A stretch of DNA of 64,000 nt from Pedobacter sp. KBS0701 (GTDB lineage: Bacteria; Bacteroidota; Bacteroidia; Sphingobacteriales; Sphingobacteriaceae): the NCBI RefSeq assembly GCF_005938645.2, contig NZ_CP042171.1, positions 5,146,001 to 5,210,000 on the forward strand. Direction: 5' to 3'. The notes beneath the pieces are model-generated. The model was not told where the DNA came from, ran no database searches, and was given only the letters and a program-made list of their open reading frames with translations. Both the position numbers and the translations under genes were made by a program. Below are positions 50,860 to 60,619 of this stretch, in pieces; position 1 is the first letter of the stretch, and every line of letters starts with the position of its first letter.

Positions 50860-51471
50860 TTATTTCGCCAGAACCATTGCGTTCTGCTCTGCTTCCATGA
50901 TTGCTTCAGATGTGTATGATGCTGATTTAAGACTGGCAAAGTCAGCTAATTTTACATTTTTCTTGTTGCTGGCAATCATTGTACTTTCACCAGCAGTACC
51001 ACTTAATTTTAATACCGCATCATCCTTAACGATAGTATATAAACTGCCTGCTGTTGTTTTGATTTTCGCGGTAGCACTTTGATACAAAAATAACTGAAGG
51101 TATTTTACATCGAAATTATTACTGGTTACCACCACTGATTGGCCATAAGCTTCAATTCTTTCTAAATCATTTACAGTAACATTCAGCGTTACCTGGCTGG
51201 TTTCTAATGAATTGATAAACAAGGTTTTTCCATCAGTTGATACGGAGGTTTTTGCAGCGTCATAATTGCTTGCACCGGCTACGTTTTGTTTATCGCCCTG
51301 GGTTAAGACGATTTTAACGTTACCGCTTACCCAGATTCTGTTGAATTTTGATAATGAAGCAGTTTTTGTTTCTGCTTTAACGGGCTCAGTGGCAAAAGTT
51401 GCCATGGCTGATGAAGTTAATACTACTGCTGTTAATGCTGCTGCGAATAATGTTTTTGCTAAAGTTTTCAT
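50860..51471 (-). CDS. Exported GIN-domain (DUF2807) protein
   Basis: A 203-residue protein with a signal peptide (residues 1-28, ending TFATE) and a right-handed beta-helix-like repeat pattern typical of the GIN/DUF2807 family: FNRIWVSGNVKIVLTQGDKQNV, then ERIEAYGQSVVVTSNNF and LKLSGTAGESTMIASNK. Such proteins are exported and probably adhesive or structural. Asn/Ser/Thr ladders fit a small beta-solenoid. Its upstream region carries a LytTR-type operator (51580-51609), and a clear terminator follows, so it is its own regulated unit. Confidence 0.8.
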   Translation of the reverse strand: MKTLAKTLFAAALTAVVLTSSAMATFATEPVKAETKTASLSKFNRIWVSGNVKIVLTQGDKQNVAGASNYDAAKTSVSTDGKTLFINSLETSQVTLNVTVNDLERIEAYGQSVVVTSNNFDVKYLQLFLYQSATAKIKTTAGSLYTIVKDDAVLKLSGTAGESTMIASNKKNVKLADFASLKSASYTSEAIMEAEQNAMVLAK

Positions 51472-51579
51472 ATCTTTTATATTTTAAGTTTTTTGTTCTT
51501 GTTTTGATATTAAGACGCAACGAGCCACCAAACGTTGCAGGCAAAAACCCGGTATTATACCAGTGTAGGTAACCGCTAG

Positions 51580-51609
51580 ACCAACGCCTGTAATTTCTAG
51601 ACGAACGGT
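51580..51609 (-). promoter_or_regulatory. Putative LytTR-type operator upstream of the GIN gene
   Basis: On the minus strand ACCGTTCGT (51609-51601) and GGCGTTGGT (51588-51580) are direct repeats with exactly 12 bases between. The first matches the LytTR pattern [TA][AC][CA]GTTN[AG][TG] at every position, the second at all but the first two. An AACGTTTG string at 51536-51529 may be the -7 box. Confidence 0.6.
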
Positions 51610-52312
51610 TGGTAACTTTCCATTACGACGTGCAGAAATCCACTATTTATTCTCATTACTTATCATTTTACAGTCTTTTTAAGAAAAATGCTAATGGTCA
51701 TTTCAATTGTTTATAGCTCCTTGAACAGGGAAAACAGCCCCTTAGCCTAGATAAGTAAATTAAGTAATTGAATGATTTGGCAAACAAGTTGGCAGAACAA
51801 ATATGGAGGATAAGCATGTGGCCCAGGTTAAAATTATTGTTTGGGGATAACGATCAGTTACAAGTAATTTAATCTGACTTTCTTTTGTTATTCCAAAGAC
51901 CTGACTGTTAAAAGCTACCCTCTAAATATCAGAAATGCTGTAATTAGATTGCTGTATTAACGATATAAAGCATATTAAATATTTAAACCTGTGCTAAAAT
52001 GATATTCATCCATTTAGCAACCACGTAGTTCTACCTGGTTTTACTTTCCCGTATTTTTTCGGTTAAACAGATGTTTCTTATCGTGTTAATTTGAGAAAAT
52101 TAAGCGGAGCACGAATCGGCTTAATAGAAAAACGTGATGAAAACAAAAAACCAGGCAAGCGGCTGAACCACTTGATCAGCACAACTCTTTTAATACAACC
52201 GAACCCAATACCGCTGCCTGTAAAGCATCAAAACGCTATGGCCGCAGGTGTGCCATATCCTGAACCTTAAAATACAATCAAAACCAACAGATATTTCAAG
52301 CCCCTTAAAATC
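51610..52312. other. Long gap before the TULIP-like island, no gene seen
   Basis: No coding sequence is evident on either strand. The only structure noted is an imperfect inverted repeat, CAGGCAAGCGG (52152-52162) with CCGCTGCCTG (52211-52220), in what may be the leader of the gene at 52313. No convincing TAnnTTTG promoter was found. Confidence 0.45.
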
Positions 52313-53869
52313 ATGGAAAACAAACTCATCTTTAATCAGTATGATATGGTGGTGTCTTTTACGGAAGATACGCTAAATCAGGAACTCAAAAAACTCGTTA
52401 CCGGTGGAACAATCAAGCCAACGGTAGTATTATCAAGAACCGCAGACAATAGCGGTAATTATAACTATACGGTATGGGATAACGAAAGCCAGGTCCCGGC
52501 CGGAGCAGAGTACATCAGCGGAAATATTACACCTGGTGTACGTATAGATCAATCTGGCAGCAATATAGTTCTGGTATTAAATTTTGATGCCGGCAAAGCC
52601 TCATTTATTGATAAAAATGGCTTTGGCCCCTTGGCTGAACTTAAACAGTATGATATGACGGGATGGAAGTATGGCTTTAACGTTAACCTCGATCTTTCGG
52701 AATTTAAGCCCGATGGCACAAAGATACCTTCGCCGTTGGTAGCAGAGCAGCTCAATAACTTCAGTGCTGATAACCTTTCAATAAGCTGCCTTTTTATGGA
52801 TTTTGTTTCTACAGACCTGAAAAGTACCATACCGGCTGAAACTTCGTGCCCGGCAGAAATGACGGAGTTTATGAGCTTTTATTTTGAACATTTATCAGCC
52901 AGCGGCAATCCGTACATATTAGGCTATAATGCCAATGCAAATAATAATAGCACATTTTCGCAAAATATCCCGGCCGAACTAACGCCGACCGGAGCCAACT
53001 ATTCAATGTTTGCTGACCATGTGAACACTGGCACAAGCAACCTGAACTACGCCATGGTTACCAAAGGCGGTTTTGTTAATATTCAGGGCAGTTCGCCAAC
53101 ACTTGATAGCAACTGGTTTTCGGCAAACAGCAACCCTGATGGCAAAATAATCATTTCACACCTCCGTTTACTGGAGGCTTTGATCCTTGTTCCGTTCTAT
53201 AATAATTTGCAGCAGCAGGTATTTCAACAGGTTTCGCAACATGTAAGTGTTGGCCCCGGTGAGCCCTATAATGCAGCAAAAACCGTGAGTGGCAGCAACT
53301 GGAGTTTCAGCATGTCAAATGTTAACGGAGGTGATGACCAGTATGTAAACACCTTTACCGTTGGCCTTCAAAATGCCCCCGATTCAATTGTTCTAAGTAT
53401 GAACGGAGCCATTAATATTTATAAAGAAGTATCGAAAGATGCCTTTTTTTGCACAGCCAGGGCGCATGCAAGCGCCAACATCCAATGGGCCGGAACGGTT
53501 ACATTAAGCATCAGAAACGGGCAGTTGAATTTGGATAAGAGTTTCGGTATTACCAGCAAAAATTCTGACCATGGTACCAATACCTGTGCGGATGCTTTTT
53601 CGTGGATGGGCAAAATATTGGGCGGCTTTCTTGACCTGTTTACATTTTGGACCGATGGCGGTGCGCTGTCGAATCTGCTGGATGGCGCGATGAGCGTTGA
53701 TATACCAGGCATTGGCGATATTTCTATCGGCCTGGACAATTTTTCGAGTGTAATTACAGGCCTCATTATTATGCCAACGGGTTCAAATTATCAGCTGTCA
53801 GCATCGCCTGCATCACCAACTATTGATAGCGACGGCAACGTTTACCTCGATCTGTCAAAAACAAATTAA
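52313..53869 (+). CDS. P47/OrfX-like (TULIP-fold) protein, paralog 1
   Basis: A 518-residue protein without a signal peptide or membrane spans in most of its length. The N-terminus (IFNQYDMVVSFTEDTLNQELKKL) and the layout (amphipathic strands, SISCLFMDFVSTDLKS, YAMVTKGGFVNIQG, IIISHLRLLEALILVPFYNNL) resemble the P47/OrfX family of TULIP lipid-binding folds known from clostridial toxin clusters. This is recalled similarity, not a search result. The end has a hydrophobic glycine-rich part (MGKILGGFLDLFTF) and a conserved CADAFSWMGKILGG block shared with the next gene. It is the first gene of a probable three-gene unit, with 25 bases before paralog 2. Confidence 0.55.
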   Translation: MENKLIFNQYDMVVSFTEDTLNQELKKLVTGGTIKPTVVLSRTADNSGNYNYTVWDNESQVPAGAEYISGNITPGVRIDQSGSNIVLVLNFDAGKASFIDKNGFGPLAELKQYDMTGWKYGFNVNLDLSEFKPDGTKIPSPLVAEQLNNFSADNLSISCLFMDFVSTDLKSTIPAETSCPAEMTEFMSFYFEHLSASGNPYILGYNANANNNSTFSQNIPAELTPTGANYSMFADHVNTGTSNLNYAMVTKGGFVNIQGSSPTLDSNWFSANSNPDGKIIISHLRLLEALILVPFYNNLQQQVFQQVSQHVSVGPGEPYNAAKTVSGSNWSFSMSNVNGGDDQYVNTFTVGLQNAPDSIVLSMNGAINIYKEVSKDAFFCTARAHASANIQWAGTVTLSIRNGQLNLDKSFGITSKNSDHGTNTCADAFSWMGKILGGFLDLFTFWTDGGALSNLLDGAMSVDIPGIGDISIGLDNFSSVITGLIIMPTGSNYQLSASPASPTIDSDGNVYLDLSKTN

Positions 53870-53894
53870 TTAACATAGTTAAAACTTAATCGTG

Positions 53895-55487
53895 ATGAAA
53901 AACACAAGTATTTTTGAACAATTTGACATGGTTGTATCCATGACTCAACAAACCATTAACGATCAGCTTACGCATCTTTCAAGAGTTGGTACCATCCACC
54001 CTTCATTTATTTTAGTACAAACAGTTGAAAAGGGAAAATACGTTTATAAAGTATTGGACGATGCAAGCCAAATTCCGGACGGCTGCTCATATATCAATGC
54101 CAATATCCTGCCGCAGATTAATATTTCAAACAGTGGTTTGGATATCACCTTTGTTTTAAACATGGTTTCGGGCACGGCTGCGTTTTGGATCGGACAGGGG
54201 CCTATGTCGCAACTTACCAATTTTGATATTGCTGATTGGGCTTATGGCATTGATGTGAATATGGACCTGTACAAACTGGAGCAGGATGATATTGGCAAAA
54301 AGATAGTTGTACCACCTTTAGTTGAAGCACAGCTAAAAAACTTTACCGATAATATGTTCAGCGTAAACTCATTGCTGATGGATTTTGAATCGGTTGATTT
54401 GCTGCAGTTTAACCCAACCCATACCACAGCAGGCAGTTCTGGCGACATAGGCATTGAGCAAATGGTGCTGTTTATGCAGTTTTATTTAAAATGGTTAATT
54501 GCAACAGGCAATCCTTATGTTTTGGGCTATGCTATCGCCCAGACAGACCAAACCCAGGTTCCAGTTACTGAAGTTGTACCTGATGAGCTTAAGCCGGTAG
54601 GCACTACTTATTCGATGTATAGTGATGCGGTAATACCAGGAAAGAGCAACCTGAATTTTGTATTGGCTACCAAAGGCGGTTTCGGCCATATTTCAGGCTC
54701 GCCCGGAACTTTTGATACCAACTGGATAGGTGATAATGAGGATATTAATGCCAAAATGATTATTTCGCATAACGACCTGGTTGAAAACCTGATATTAAGG
54801 CCCTTGTATGAAAACTTTCAGAGCGGCGTATTCGATCAGATAAAAGATAATATAAACGTGACTTCGGGAAATACGTATGAGCAAGGCCGCACTTTTACAT
54901 CAACGGGCATTAGCTATACCATATCAAATGTAAGTTCGGGCAATGACCAGTATGTAAATACTATCGATGTGAGCTTTAACAACAACGCTACAAGTGTTGA
55001 TATTGTATTGAAAGGGCATGTACAGTTGTATAAAGAAGTTGATAAAGACATGGGGGTTTGTACAGCAAAAGCATATGCAGGTGGTACGGTTGACTGGTCG
55101 GGCCTGTTTACTATCGAAGCAACAAAAGATGCATCCGGGTACCCTACCTTAAAGGTTACGAACAGCAGTAAGATTGACAACCTCTCTTCTGACTCTGATC
55201 AGAATACATGCGCGAAGGCTTTTGCCTGGATAGGTAAAATATTGGGTGGAATTCTGGATGCCCTTACAGGCGGCCTCGACCAGGGATTTTTTACCGGCTT
55301 GTTTGATGGCCTGTTGGACTTACATATTCCACAAATCGGCAATATGGGTGTTGCCTTTGGCAATTTATCTAATGCGGTGCGCACTACTATTTTACTGCCC
55401 GGTGGACAGGTATTTTATTTCAAAACCCCATTTATCGATTCAGAAGCTAATTTCTACCTATCATTAACCTACAAAACAGATCATTAA
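53895..55487 (+). CDS. P47/OrfX-like (TULIP-fold) protein, paralog 2
   Basis: A 530-residue paralog of the previous protein, similar along its whole length: FEQFDMVVSMTQQTINDQLTHL, LLMDFESVDL, NPYVLGYAIA, NLNFVLATKGGFGHISGS, IISHNDLVENLILRPLYENF, DQYVNTIDVSF, CAKAFAWIGKILGG and HIPQIGNMGVAFGNLSNAV. A GTG at 53892 directly before the ATG is ignored. Two copies in tandem suggest a heterodimer or a bound pair, as with OrfX proteins. There is no export signal. The large third gene follows after 33 bases. Role (toxin component, lipid carrier or storage) is undetermined. Confidence 0.55.
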   Translation: MKNTSIFEQFDMVVSMTQQTINDQLTHLSRVGTIHPSFILVQTVEKGKYVYKVLDDASQIPDGCSYINANILPQINISNSGLDITFVLNMVSGTAAFWIGQGPMSQLTNFDIADWAYGIDVNMDLYKLEQDDIGKKIVVPPLVEAQLKNFTDNMFSVNSLLMDFESVDLLQFNPTHTTAGSSGDIGIEQMVLFMQFYLKWLIATGNPYVLGYAIAQTDQTQVPVTEVVPDELKPVGTTYSMYSDAVIPGKSNLNFVLATKGGFGHISGSPGTFDTNWIGDNEDINAKMIISHNDLVENLILRPLYENFQSGVFDQIKDNINVTSGNTYEQGRTFTSTGISYTISNVSSGNDQYVNTIDVSFNNNATSVDIVLKGHVQLYKEVDKDMGVCTAKAYAGGTVDWSGLFTIEATKDASGYPTLKVTNSSKIDNLSSDSDQNTCAKAFAWIGKILGGILDALTGGLDQGFFTGLFDGLLDLHIPQIGNMGVAFGNLSNAVRTTILLPGGQVFYFKTPFIDSEANFYLSLTYKTDH

Positions 55488-55520
55488 TTGCTTGTTTTTA
55501 ATCTTCTCAACTATTAAAAT

Positions 55521-58500
55521 ATGGAAACCCATTTCAATGACATTTTAACATTGCCATCCACTGGTTTACAGGATGTAAAATCAGCACAGATACTTGTTTC
55601 ATGCGAACTGATGAAAAATCAGGTCAAAGCCTCGCCAATTGAACCCAATGATAATATCCTGGTGGCACAGGACAGCAAAGGGCAGCCCTTAATATTTACC
55701 ATTGGGGCAGATGGTATTTTACGCTTATTGCAATTTTCGGCAGGATCAGTCGATGGCTTTTCGTCCATCAACTTAATGGATGGTTTTAAAGACTATGACA
55801 AGGCCATAACCCTTGATATCAGCGAAGATTTAAAAGGCCGGATTTCAATAGCCTTTTCTTTATCACTTAAAACTACTGGCTTTACGGATGTTTTTATTGC
55901 TGAAAATATTCCGAATAATGCAGACTGGTCTACATTCGCTGCTTTGTGCAAAAAGGCGCAGGGTATTGATGCTTCTTTCATTGCCGATCACATTCGCCTG
56001 GGAACAACCGACATCAATAATAACGCCATGGTACTGGCAACCGGTAAAATAAACGATAATGAATATTATTACGAGATCAATGGCACCGATTTTACCGCCG
56101 TTAAAATGGAGCTACCGGAAAATGTACACCAGGCCACCGAAATTGAAATTGGTTTTGCCTTCGGCCAGAAAGCCAAGTTTTTTTTATACGGCATAGGCGA
56201 TTCGCAAACATTGGAATGTACTACCATTGCCGATAAGTTTGAAGGCAGTTTGGTGTATGATTTTAGTCCCGGTAATGCAGAGATACCCCTACAATACCAA
56301 AAAATGGCCTATAACTGTATGCAAACTGCCTATGGTACACAAACAAACCCGATGTTGATTTCCTCAGACCTTTACATCGGCACAGCGCAGGGTATATTTC
56401 TGTTTAACGGATGTAAAATTAAGGACGGTGGTTTCCAGGTAGTTACTGATAAAATAAAAGATGTACACCAGTTATATATCACCCAGGATACATCCAGCAT
56501 ATCTGTTTGGGCAATGGTAAGCCCTAATAACCTCTACTATATTTATGGTAAAAAGAGCAGCGCAGGATATACATGGAACGATCCTATCCTGTTTAATACC
56601 GAAACAATCCACATTGCACCAATAAGGAATAAAATTAAACTCAGCAATGAGCTTTACCTGGTTGACCAGAACGAAAACCTTATTCATTGCTGGCAGGACC
56701 CCACATCAACCATCTGGAATCAAAGAACCATTAATGTAAAAGCAAGCGATTACCTTATCAACCTGGATTCGTTTACTACCAAGGTAAAAATTACCGACCA
56801 GGATGGTAAAATCCTTCCTAACGAAAACATCTCCATCACTTCGTCTGAGTGGCTTTTTGTGAATATCAATGGCAAAATTTACAGTCTCGATATGGACAAC
56901 CCTGCAATAGTGGCTACAGATGGTCGCGGGATGATCAATATCATCCAACTGACAGATAATATCGCCTCGCCGATTTTTCACCTGGATGCAGCATTTTTGG
57001 ATAAAATAGTGAACATTTATCCAAATGGTAAAATTCAGCATGGCCTTTCGCAAATAAGCTCGGGCGCCGACTTGCAGAATGCGAAGGACGCTGATGGAAA
57101 TCCGGTTTTAACGCAAACACAATCATCAGATACCCTTGACGGCGTTTCGTCTAATTTAAGCCAGCTTACCGGCGCCGCGGCAACCCATAAAACAGGTGTG
57201 GTAAAGGATGGTGACTTGTTTACTTCGTTAACGGATAAGGGTACGAGGGAAACAGGCAAGCTTAATCTTTCGCATCTGCCGGATAACTTTATAATTGGGA
57301 TGAAGTTGGAAAACGGAACCTGGAAACCCCATACCGATGCTGGCGGATTTATTAGGGCGGGCGGCATCGGCGACGATTTTTTAACTGCCGTGGGCGATGC
57401 TTTTAAATGGCTGGAAACAGCTTTTGAAGACGGAATAAAACTGGTAGAAAAGGGCGTTACCTACCTAAAAGACGGTGTAAGTTTCGTGGTTAAAAAAATA
57501 GGAGATGCCCTACACTTTGTGCTGAGCATCGCGGATAAAATATTAACCATTGTACTGGACACCCTGTTAACCGTATTCAAAGCAATAAACTGGGTACTGA
57601 AACTAATTGGTATTGATCTGCAGGCTATACTGCGTTGGTTAGGCCATTTGCTGGGTTTAGACGATATCTGGAAAACTCATAAAGTAATTGCTGCGTTAAT
57701 GAATAATGGAGTTAATTATGGCGCAGGTTTGCTGGAAAGTAAATTGCAGGATTTGGAGTCGTTTTTATCAACAACTTTAAATAACGCCGAAGATATGATC
57801 TTGAAACAGGTGTTACCTGCCAATATCGCCAGCCAGTCGCTCAGCCAGTCAGGTTCAATAGATAGCCCCTTAAATTCGTCGGCAGGCGATTGGATATTCT
57901 CGCAAATATTTAATAATAACTTATTCGGCGGCGGCTCATCAGGTAGTGTTAGCCACAATCCGTTTGAGCAATTTGTTAATGATGTTATACAACCAACCGT
58001 TTCTGTTTTAATTAATGACCTGGAACAGTTTTTTAAGGATTTTACAGGTTTATTATCGGGGAATATTGCTGATGCTTATAAATTGATAGCAGATCTGATA
58101 AAACTGGTCATCGACCCAATAAAAACCATTATACTGGGAATACTGAAATTTTTAGAAGACCTGGCGGGCGATTTAGCGGCTGCTTTGACAGAAATTGTCG
58201 ATATTCCGTTCCTTAACACGATGTACAAATTTTTTACATCGTTATTGGGCGAAGAAGAAGACCTGACCATAGTTAATGCAGTAGCCTTCATTATTGCCAT
58301 TCCATACACCTTTATCTCCAAAACTATGTTGGGCCATGCTCCATTTGCCCAGGATGATTATGGCATGCAATCACCAGATTATTATAAAAATCTGTTTAGT
58401 GACCAAACCTCGCCATTTTTACTGGCGGGGAGTTCATCCGGCGCAATAGCTTATTCAAAAATAGGCGGAAGTATTGCATCCGTGGCGGGCGTAGTGGCAA

Positions 58501-59000
58501 GCATATTAACCCTTATTGGTTTTATGGAAGATGATGACGGTGAAAATCAAGGGTTAAGTACACTAGACAAAATTGCCATGGGGTTTTCGGTGCTTACAGC
58601 ATCATTGTCTTTTCCGATAAAGAAAGATGATCAAAACCACGATTCTTATGTCTTAAAAACCTGTACCTGGGTATTGGCGATTATTAAGGATCTGGGGTTT
58701 AAGTTTATTCCCAAAAAAGAAATAGCGGCCGGCGCCGAAGCTATTGCAGATGGTGTTATATTTTGTATGGCAATGCCCGCCGATTCGCTCAATGGTGAAA
58801 ATGCAGGAGCCTACTTCCAGGATGTGCTTAGTAATTGCGGTGGCGCAGCAGCAGCCGGTGGTATGGCCTTTAAGAAAACCGAAGCAGGACTTATAATTGG
58901 TGCAGTTGGTGCAGGTATAGCTTATATTGGCGCCATTATCGGGCTGGTAAATTGCCTACAATCTGACGGAATAGTTCATAATGTTAACCCGGGCGGCTAA
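55521..59000 (+). CDS. Large two-part protein: propeller-like front, amphipathic/hydrophobic back
   Basis: A 1159-residue protein with no signal peptide. Residues 1-500 are rich in beta-strand repeats with Asp/Trp/Gly turns (ILVAQDSKGQPLIFTIGADG, LYIGTAQGIFLFNGCKI, LYLVDQNENLIHCWQDP), suggesting a beta-propeller. Residues of about 610-760 form long amphipathic helices (FKWLETAFEDGIKLVEKGVTYL, ADKILTIVLDTLLTVFKAINWVL). Residues of about 915-1150 contain hydrophobic segments (IVNAVAFIIAIPYTFIS, IASVAGVVASILTLIGF, LIIGAVGAGIAYIGAIIGLV) that could insert in a membrane. The layout suggests a pore-forming or membrane-active effector paired with the two TULIP-like proteins; this is inference. A strong terminator follows. 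Confidence 0.5.
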   Translation: METHFNDILTLPSTGLQDVKSAQILVSCELMKNQVKASPIEPNDNILVAQDSKGQPLIFTIGADGILRLLQFSAGSVDGFSSINLMDGFKDYDKAITLDISEDLKGRISIAFSLSLKTTGFTDVFIAENIPNNADWSTFAALCKKAQGIDASFIADHIRLGTTDINNNAMVLATGKINDNEYYYEINGTDFTAVKMELPENVHQATEIEIGFAFGQKAKFFLYGIGDSQTLECTTIADKFEGSLVYDFSPGNAEIPLQYQKMAYNCMQTAYGTQTNPMLISSDLYIGTAQGIFLFNGCKIKDGGFQVVTDKIKDVHQLYITQDTSSISVWAMVSPNNLYYIYGKKSSAGYTWNDPILFNTETIHIAPIRNKIKLSNELYLVDQNENLIHCWQDPTSTIWNQRTINVKASDYLINLDSFTTKVKITDQDGKILPNENISITSSEWLFVNINGKIYSLDMDNPAIVATDGRGMINIIQLTDNIASPIFHLDAAFLDKIVNIYPNGKIQHGLSQISSGADLQNAKDADGNPVLTQTQSSDTLDGVSSNLSQLTGAAATHKTGVVKDGDLFTSLTDKGTRETGKLNLSHLPDNFIIGMKLENGTWKPHTDAGGFIRAGGIGDDFLTAVGDAFKWLETAFEDGIKLVEKGVTYLKDGVSFVVKKIGDALHFVLSIADKILTIVLDTLLTVFKAINWVLKLIGIDLQAILRWLGHLLGLDDIWKTHKVIAALMNNGVNYGAGLLESKLQDLESFLSTTLNNAEDMILKQVLPANIASQSLSQSGSIDSPLNSSAGDWIFSQIFNNNLFGGGSSGSVSHNPFEQFVNDVIQPTVSVLINDLEQFFKDFTGLLSGNIADAYKLIADLIKLVIDPIKTIILGILKFLEDLAGDLAAALTEIVDIPFLNTMYKFFTSLLGEEEDLTIVNAVAFIIAIPYTFISKTMLGHAPFAQDDYGMQSPDYYKNLFSDQTSPFLLAGSSSGAIAYSKIGGSIASVAGVVASILTLIGFMEDDDGENQGLSTLDKIAMGFSVLTASLSFPIKKDDQNHDSYVLKTCTWVLAIIKDLGFKFIPKKEIAAGAEAIADGVIFCMAMPADSLNGENAGAYFQDVLSNCGGAAAAGGMAFKKTEAGLIIGAVGAGIAYIGAIIGLVNCLQSDGIVHNVNPGG

Positions 59001-59022
59001 TTCCGGATGATTTCTTTAATAC

Positions 59023-59051
59023 AAAACCAGGGGCTGGCAGCCCCTGGTTTT
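59023..59051 (+). terminator. Strong intrinsic terminator inside the island
   Basis: AAAACCAGGGGCT (59023-59035) and AGCCCCTGGTTTT (59039-59051) form 13 perfect pairs around GGC, followed by AATTT. It lies between the large gene and the protease gene, whose ATG is only 14 bases downstream. Confidence 0.92.
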
Positions 59052-59065
59052 AATTTACTTGCAAA

Positions 59066-59554
59066 ATGGTTGAATCAATTGATTTTAATATAGACAAGCA
59101 ACTTAAAAGCAACTGGTGCTGGGCAGCTGTAGCAGCATCTATAGCCCGTTATTACGGGAAAACCGAGTTTCAGGATCAGGTGCAATTAGCATGGCGGGTT
59201 TTGGGCAAAGAATGCAAATGTGCAGGCGTAAGCTGTTCGATTTGTAACATACCGCAGTTTATTGGTGAAGTACTTAAAATTACAGGTTTGCAAAAAAAAG
59301 CAATACCGGCAGCAGTATCAAAAGATGAATTAATTGAAGAACTGATCAATCAACGCCCCGTGATTGCTGTTATTAAATGGAATAACTCGGCAACAGGCCA
59401 CCTTATAGTTGTAAGCGCGGTTAACTGCGACCAACATTTTACTGTTTGGGATTCCCGGCAACCTCAAATGTCCATTTTATCTTATCAAGATCTGTTAAAT
59501 AATTACCAGGGCAAATCAACATGGGTAAATACTTTTTTTACCGAAGCGAATTAG
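59066..59554 (+). CDS. Papain-like cysteine protease (C39/AvrRpt2-like)
   Basis: A 162-residue protein with a papain-type triad: Cys in KSNWCWAAVAASIARYYG (about residue 18), His in ATGHLIVVSAV (about 112) and Asp in FTVWDSRQ (about 130). WCWAA matches papain-like AvrRpt2/C39-type small proteases. A Cys-rich loop, CKCAGVSCSIC (about 51-61), is unusual and may bind metal or form disulfides. No signal peptide is present. The gene lies just after a strong terminator and has no room for its own promoter upstream, so its expression probably depends on read-through. It could process the neighbouring large protein or act as an effector. Confidence 0.75.
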   Translation: MVESIDFNIDKQLKSNWCWAAVAASIARYYGKTEFQDQVQLAWRVLGKECKCAGVSCSICNIPQFIGEVLKITGLQKKAIPAAVSKDELIEELINQRPVIAVIKWNNSATGHLIVVSAVNCDQHFTVWDSRQPQMSILSYQDLLNNYQGKSTWVNTFFTEAN

Positions 59555-60151
59555 TATTTAACTGCGAAGGTCAGTAAAGTCGTGAAATACTACAACTCAC
59601 ATTTTTCGTCAGAATCAACATCGGAAATCAATTAATGAACTCAAGATATAGCTATTAACGCTATTTAAATTTAGTCAATTTTTTTCGGGATAAGCACTAC
59701 AGCAGTTTGTTATAAATACTTGCTATTTTTAAGGCATTTGCTTTCAAGGAGTTGAATTTGGCACTATATATCTATAAAATTATTATTGAATGAAATTTAG
59801 CTCGTTTTGTAGATAAATATCTCAAATATTTGTAGATTGCTTTGAATTAACCTCAATCAATCAAACAATGACAAACCTGTTTTTTTTAAGTGCCTGATAT
59901 CTGCTGAAGGAGCCGGCACAATGTAATTTTTTCAGTAAAACAGCGTTCGCGGGTTTTTATTTCAATGCTGCCAGCAATTTATATTTTTACAGCAACCTCT
60001 AAACTAACATATACCCAAAGCCTATGGTTGATGAAAAAGATTGAAAAATATTACAAAATAATTTACTTACATCAATTACGTTTTACTGGCTGGCCGCAAA
60101 AAGGCGGGTGCTAGTAACGGATCCTATAAAAAAATATAACAATCGAAAAAA
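59555..60151. other. Long AT-rich gap, no gene seen
   Basis: About 600 bases with no coding sequence on either strand and no matched terminator after the protease gene. A CAAATATTTG palindrome near 59824 and long A/T runs were the only features noted. Confidence 0.5.
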
Positions 60152-60601
60152 ATGGACAAAATTTATAAAGATTACGTCAGCAATAACGAGATAGAATTGC
60201 ACAGCATTCATGATAAAACTATTAGCTTAACAACGGCAAAAAAACGCGTAAAGCGATGGTTGGAAACGATTGGCAGTATGCCTGAATTTAAAGATAACCC
60301 TAAAAAAATACCAAGGGCAATACTAATCTCAATGGATGACATCAAACAATTACAGGAAAAATATACCGGTGCAGTTGGAATAAGAGTGTATTTTGGCCTT
60401 GGCGGAGAAGCGCAGCCCACCGTTGGCGATCTGGACGGGCTTATAGTTCCGGTATTGTTGAAAGACACAGGCGAAGCAATAGACCCGATTGAAAATGATA
60501 CTACCGAAACAGACCTATTGGTATACGACTTTACTACCCCTTGTCCGCCGGTTTGCAATCTGTCAAGTGAGTTATATATCCCTTTTCCTACATCCGACTG
60601 A
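60152..60601 (+). CDS. Conserved small protein of unknown function
   Basis: A 149-residue soluble protein. The middle part (RAILISMDDIKQLQEKYTGAVGIRVYFGL) looks like an ordered alpha/beta core. The end is a polar tail with two cysteine pairs (TPCPPVCNLSSELY). No signal peptide, membrane span or family is recognised. It is followed by a membrane protein and a two-component pair with short gaps (18 bases to the next gene), so it is probably part of that unit. Confidence 0.6.
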   Translation: MDKIYKDYVSNNEIELHSIHDKTISLTTAKKRVKRWLETIGSMPEFKDNPKKIPRAILISMDDIKQLQEKYTGAVGIRVYFGLGGEAQPTVGDLDGLIVPVLLKDTGEAIDPIENDTTETDLLVYDFTTPCPPVCNLSSELYIPFPTSD

Positions 60602-60619
60602 CCTTGCTGATCAATATTT

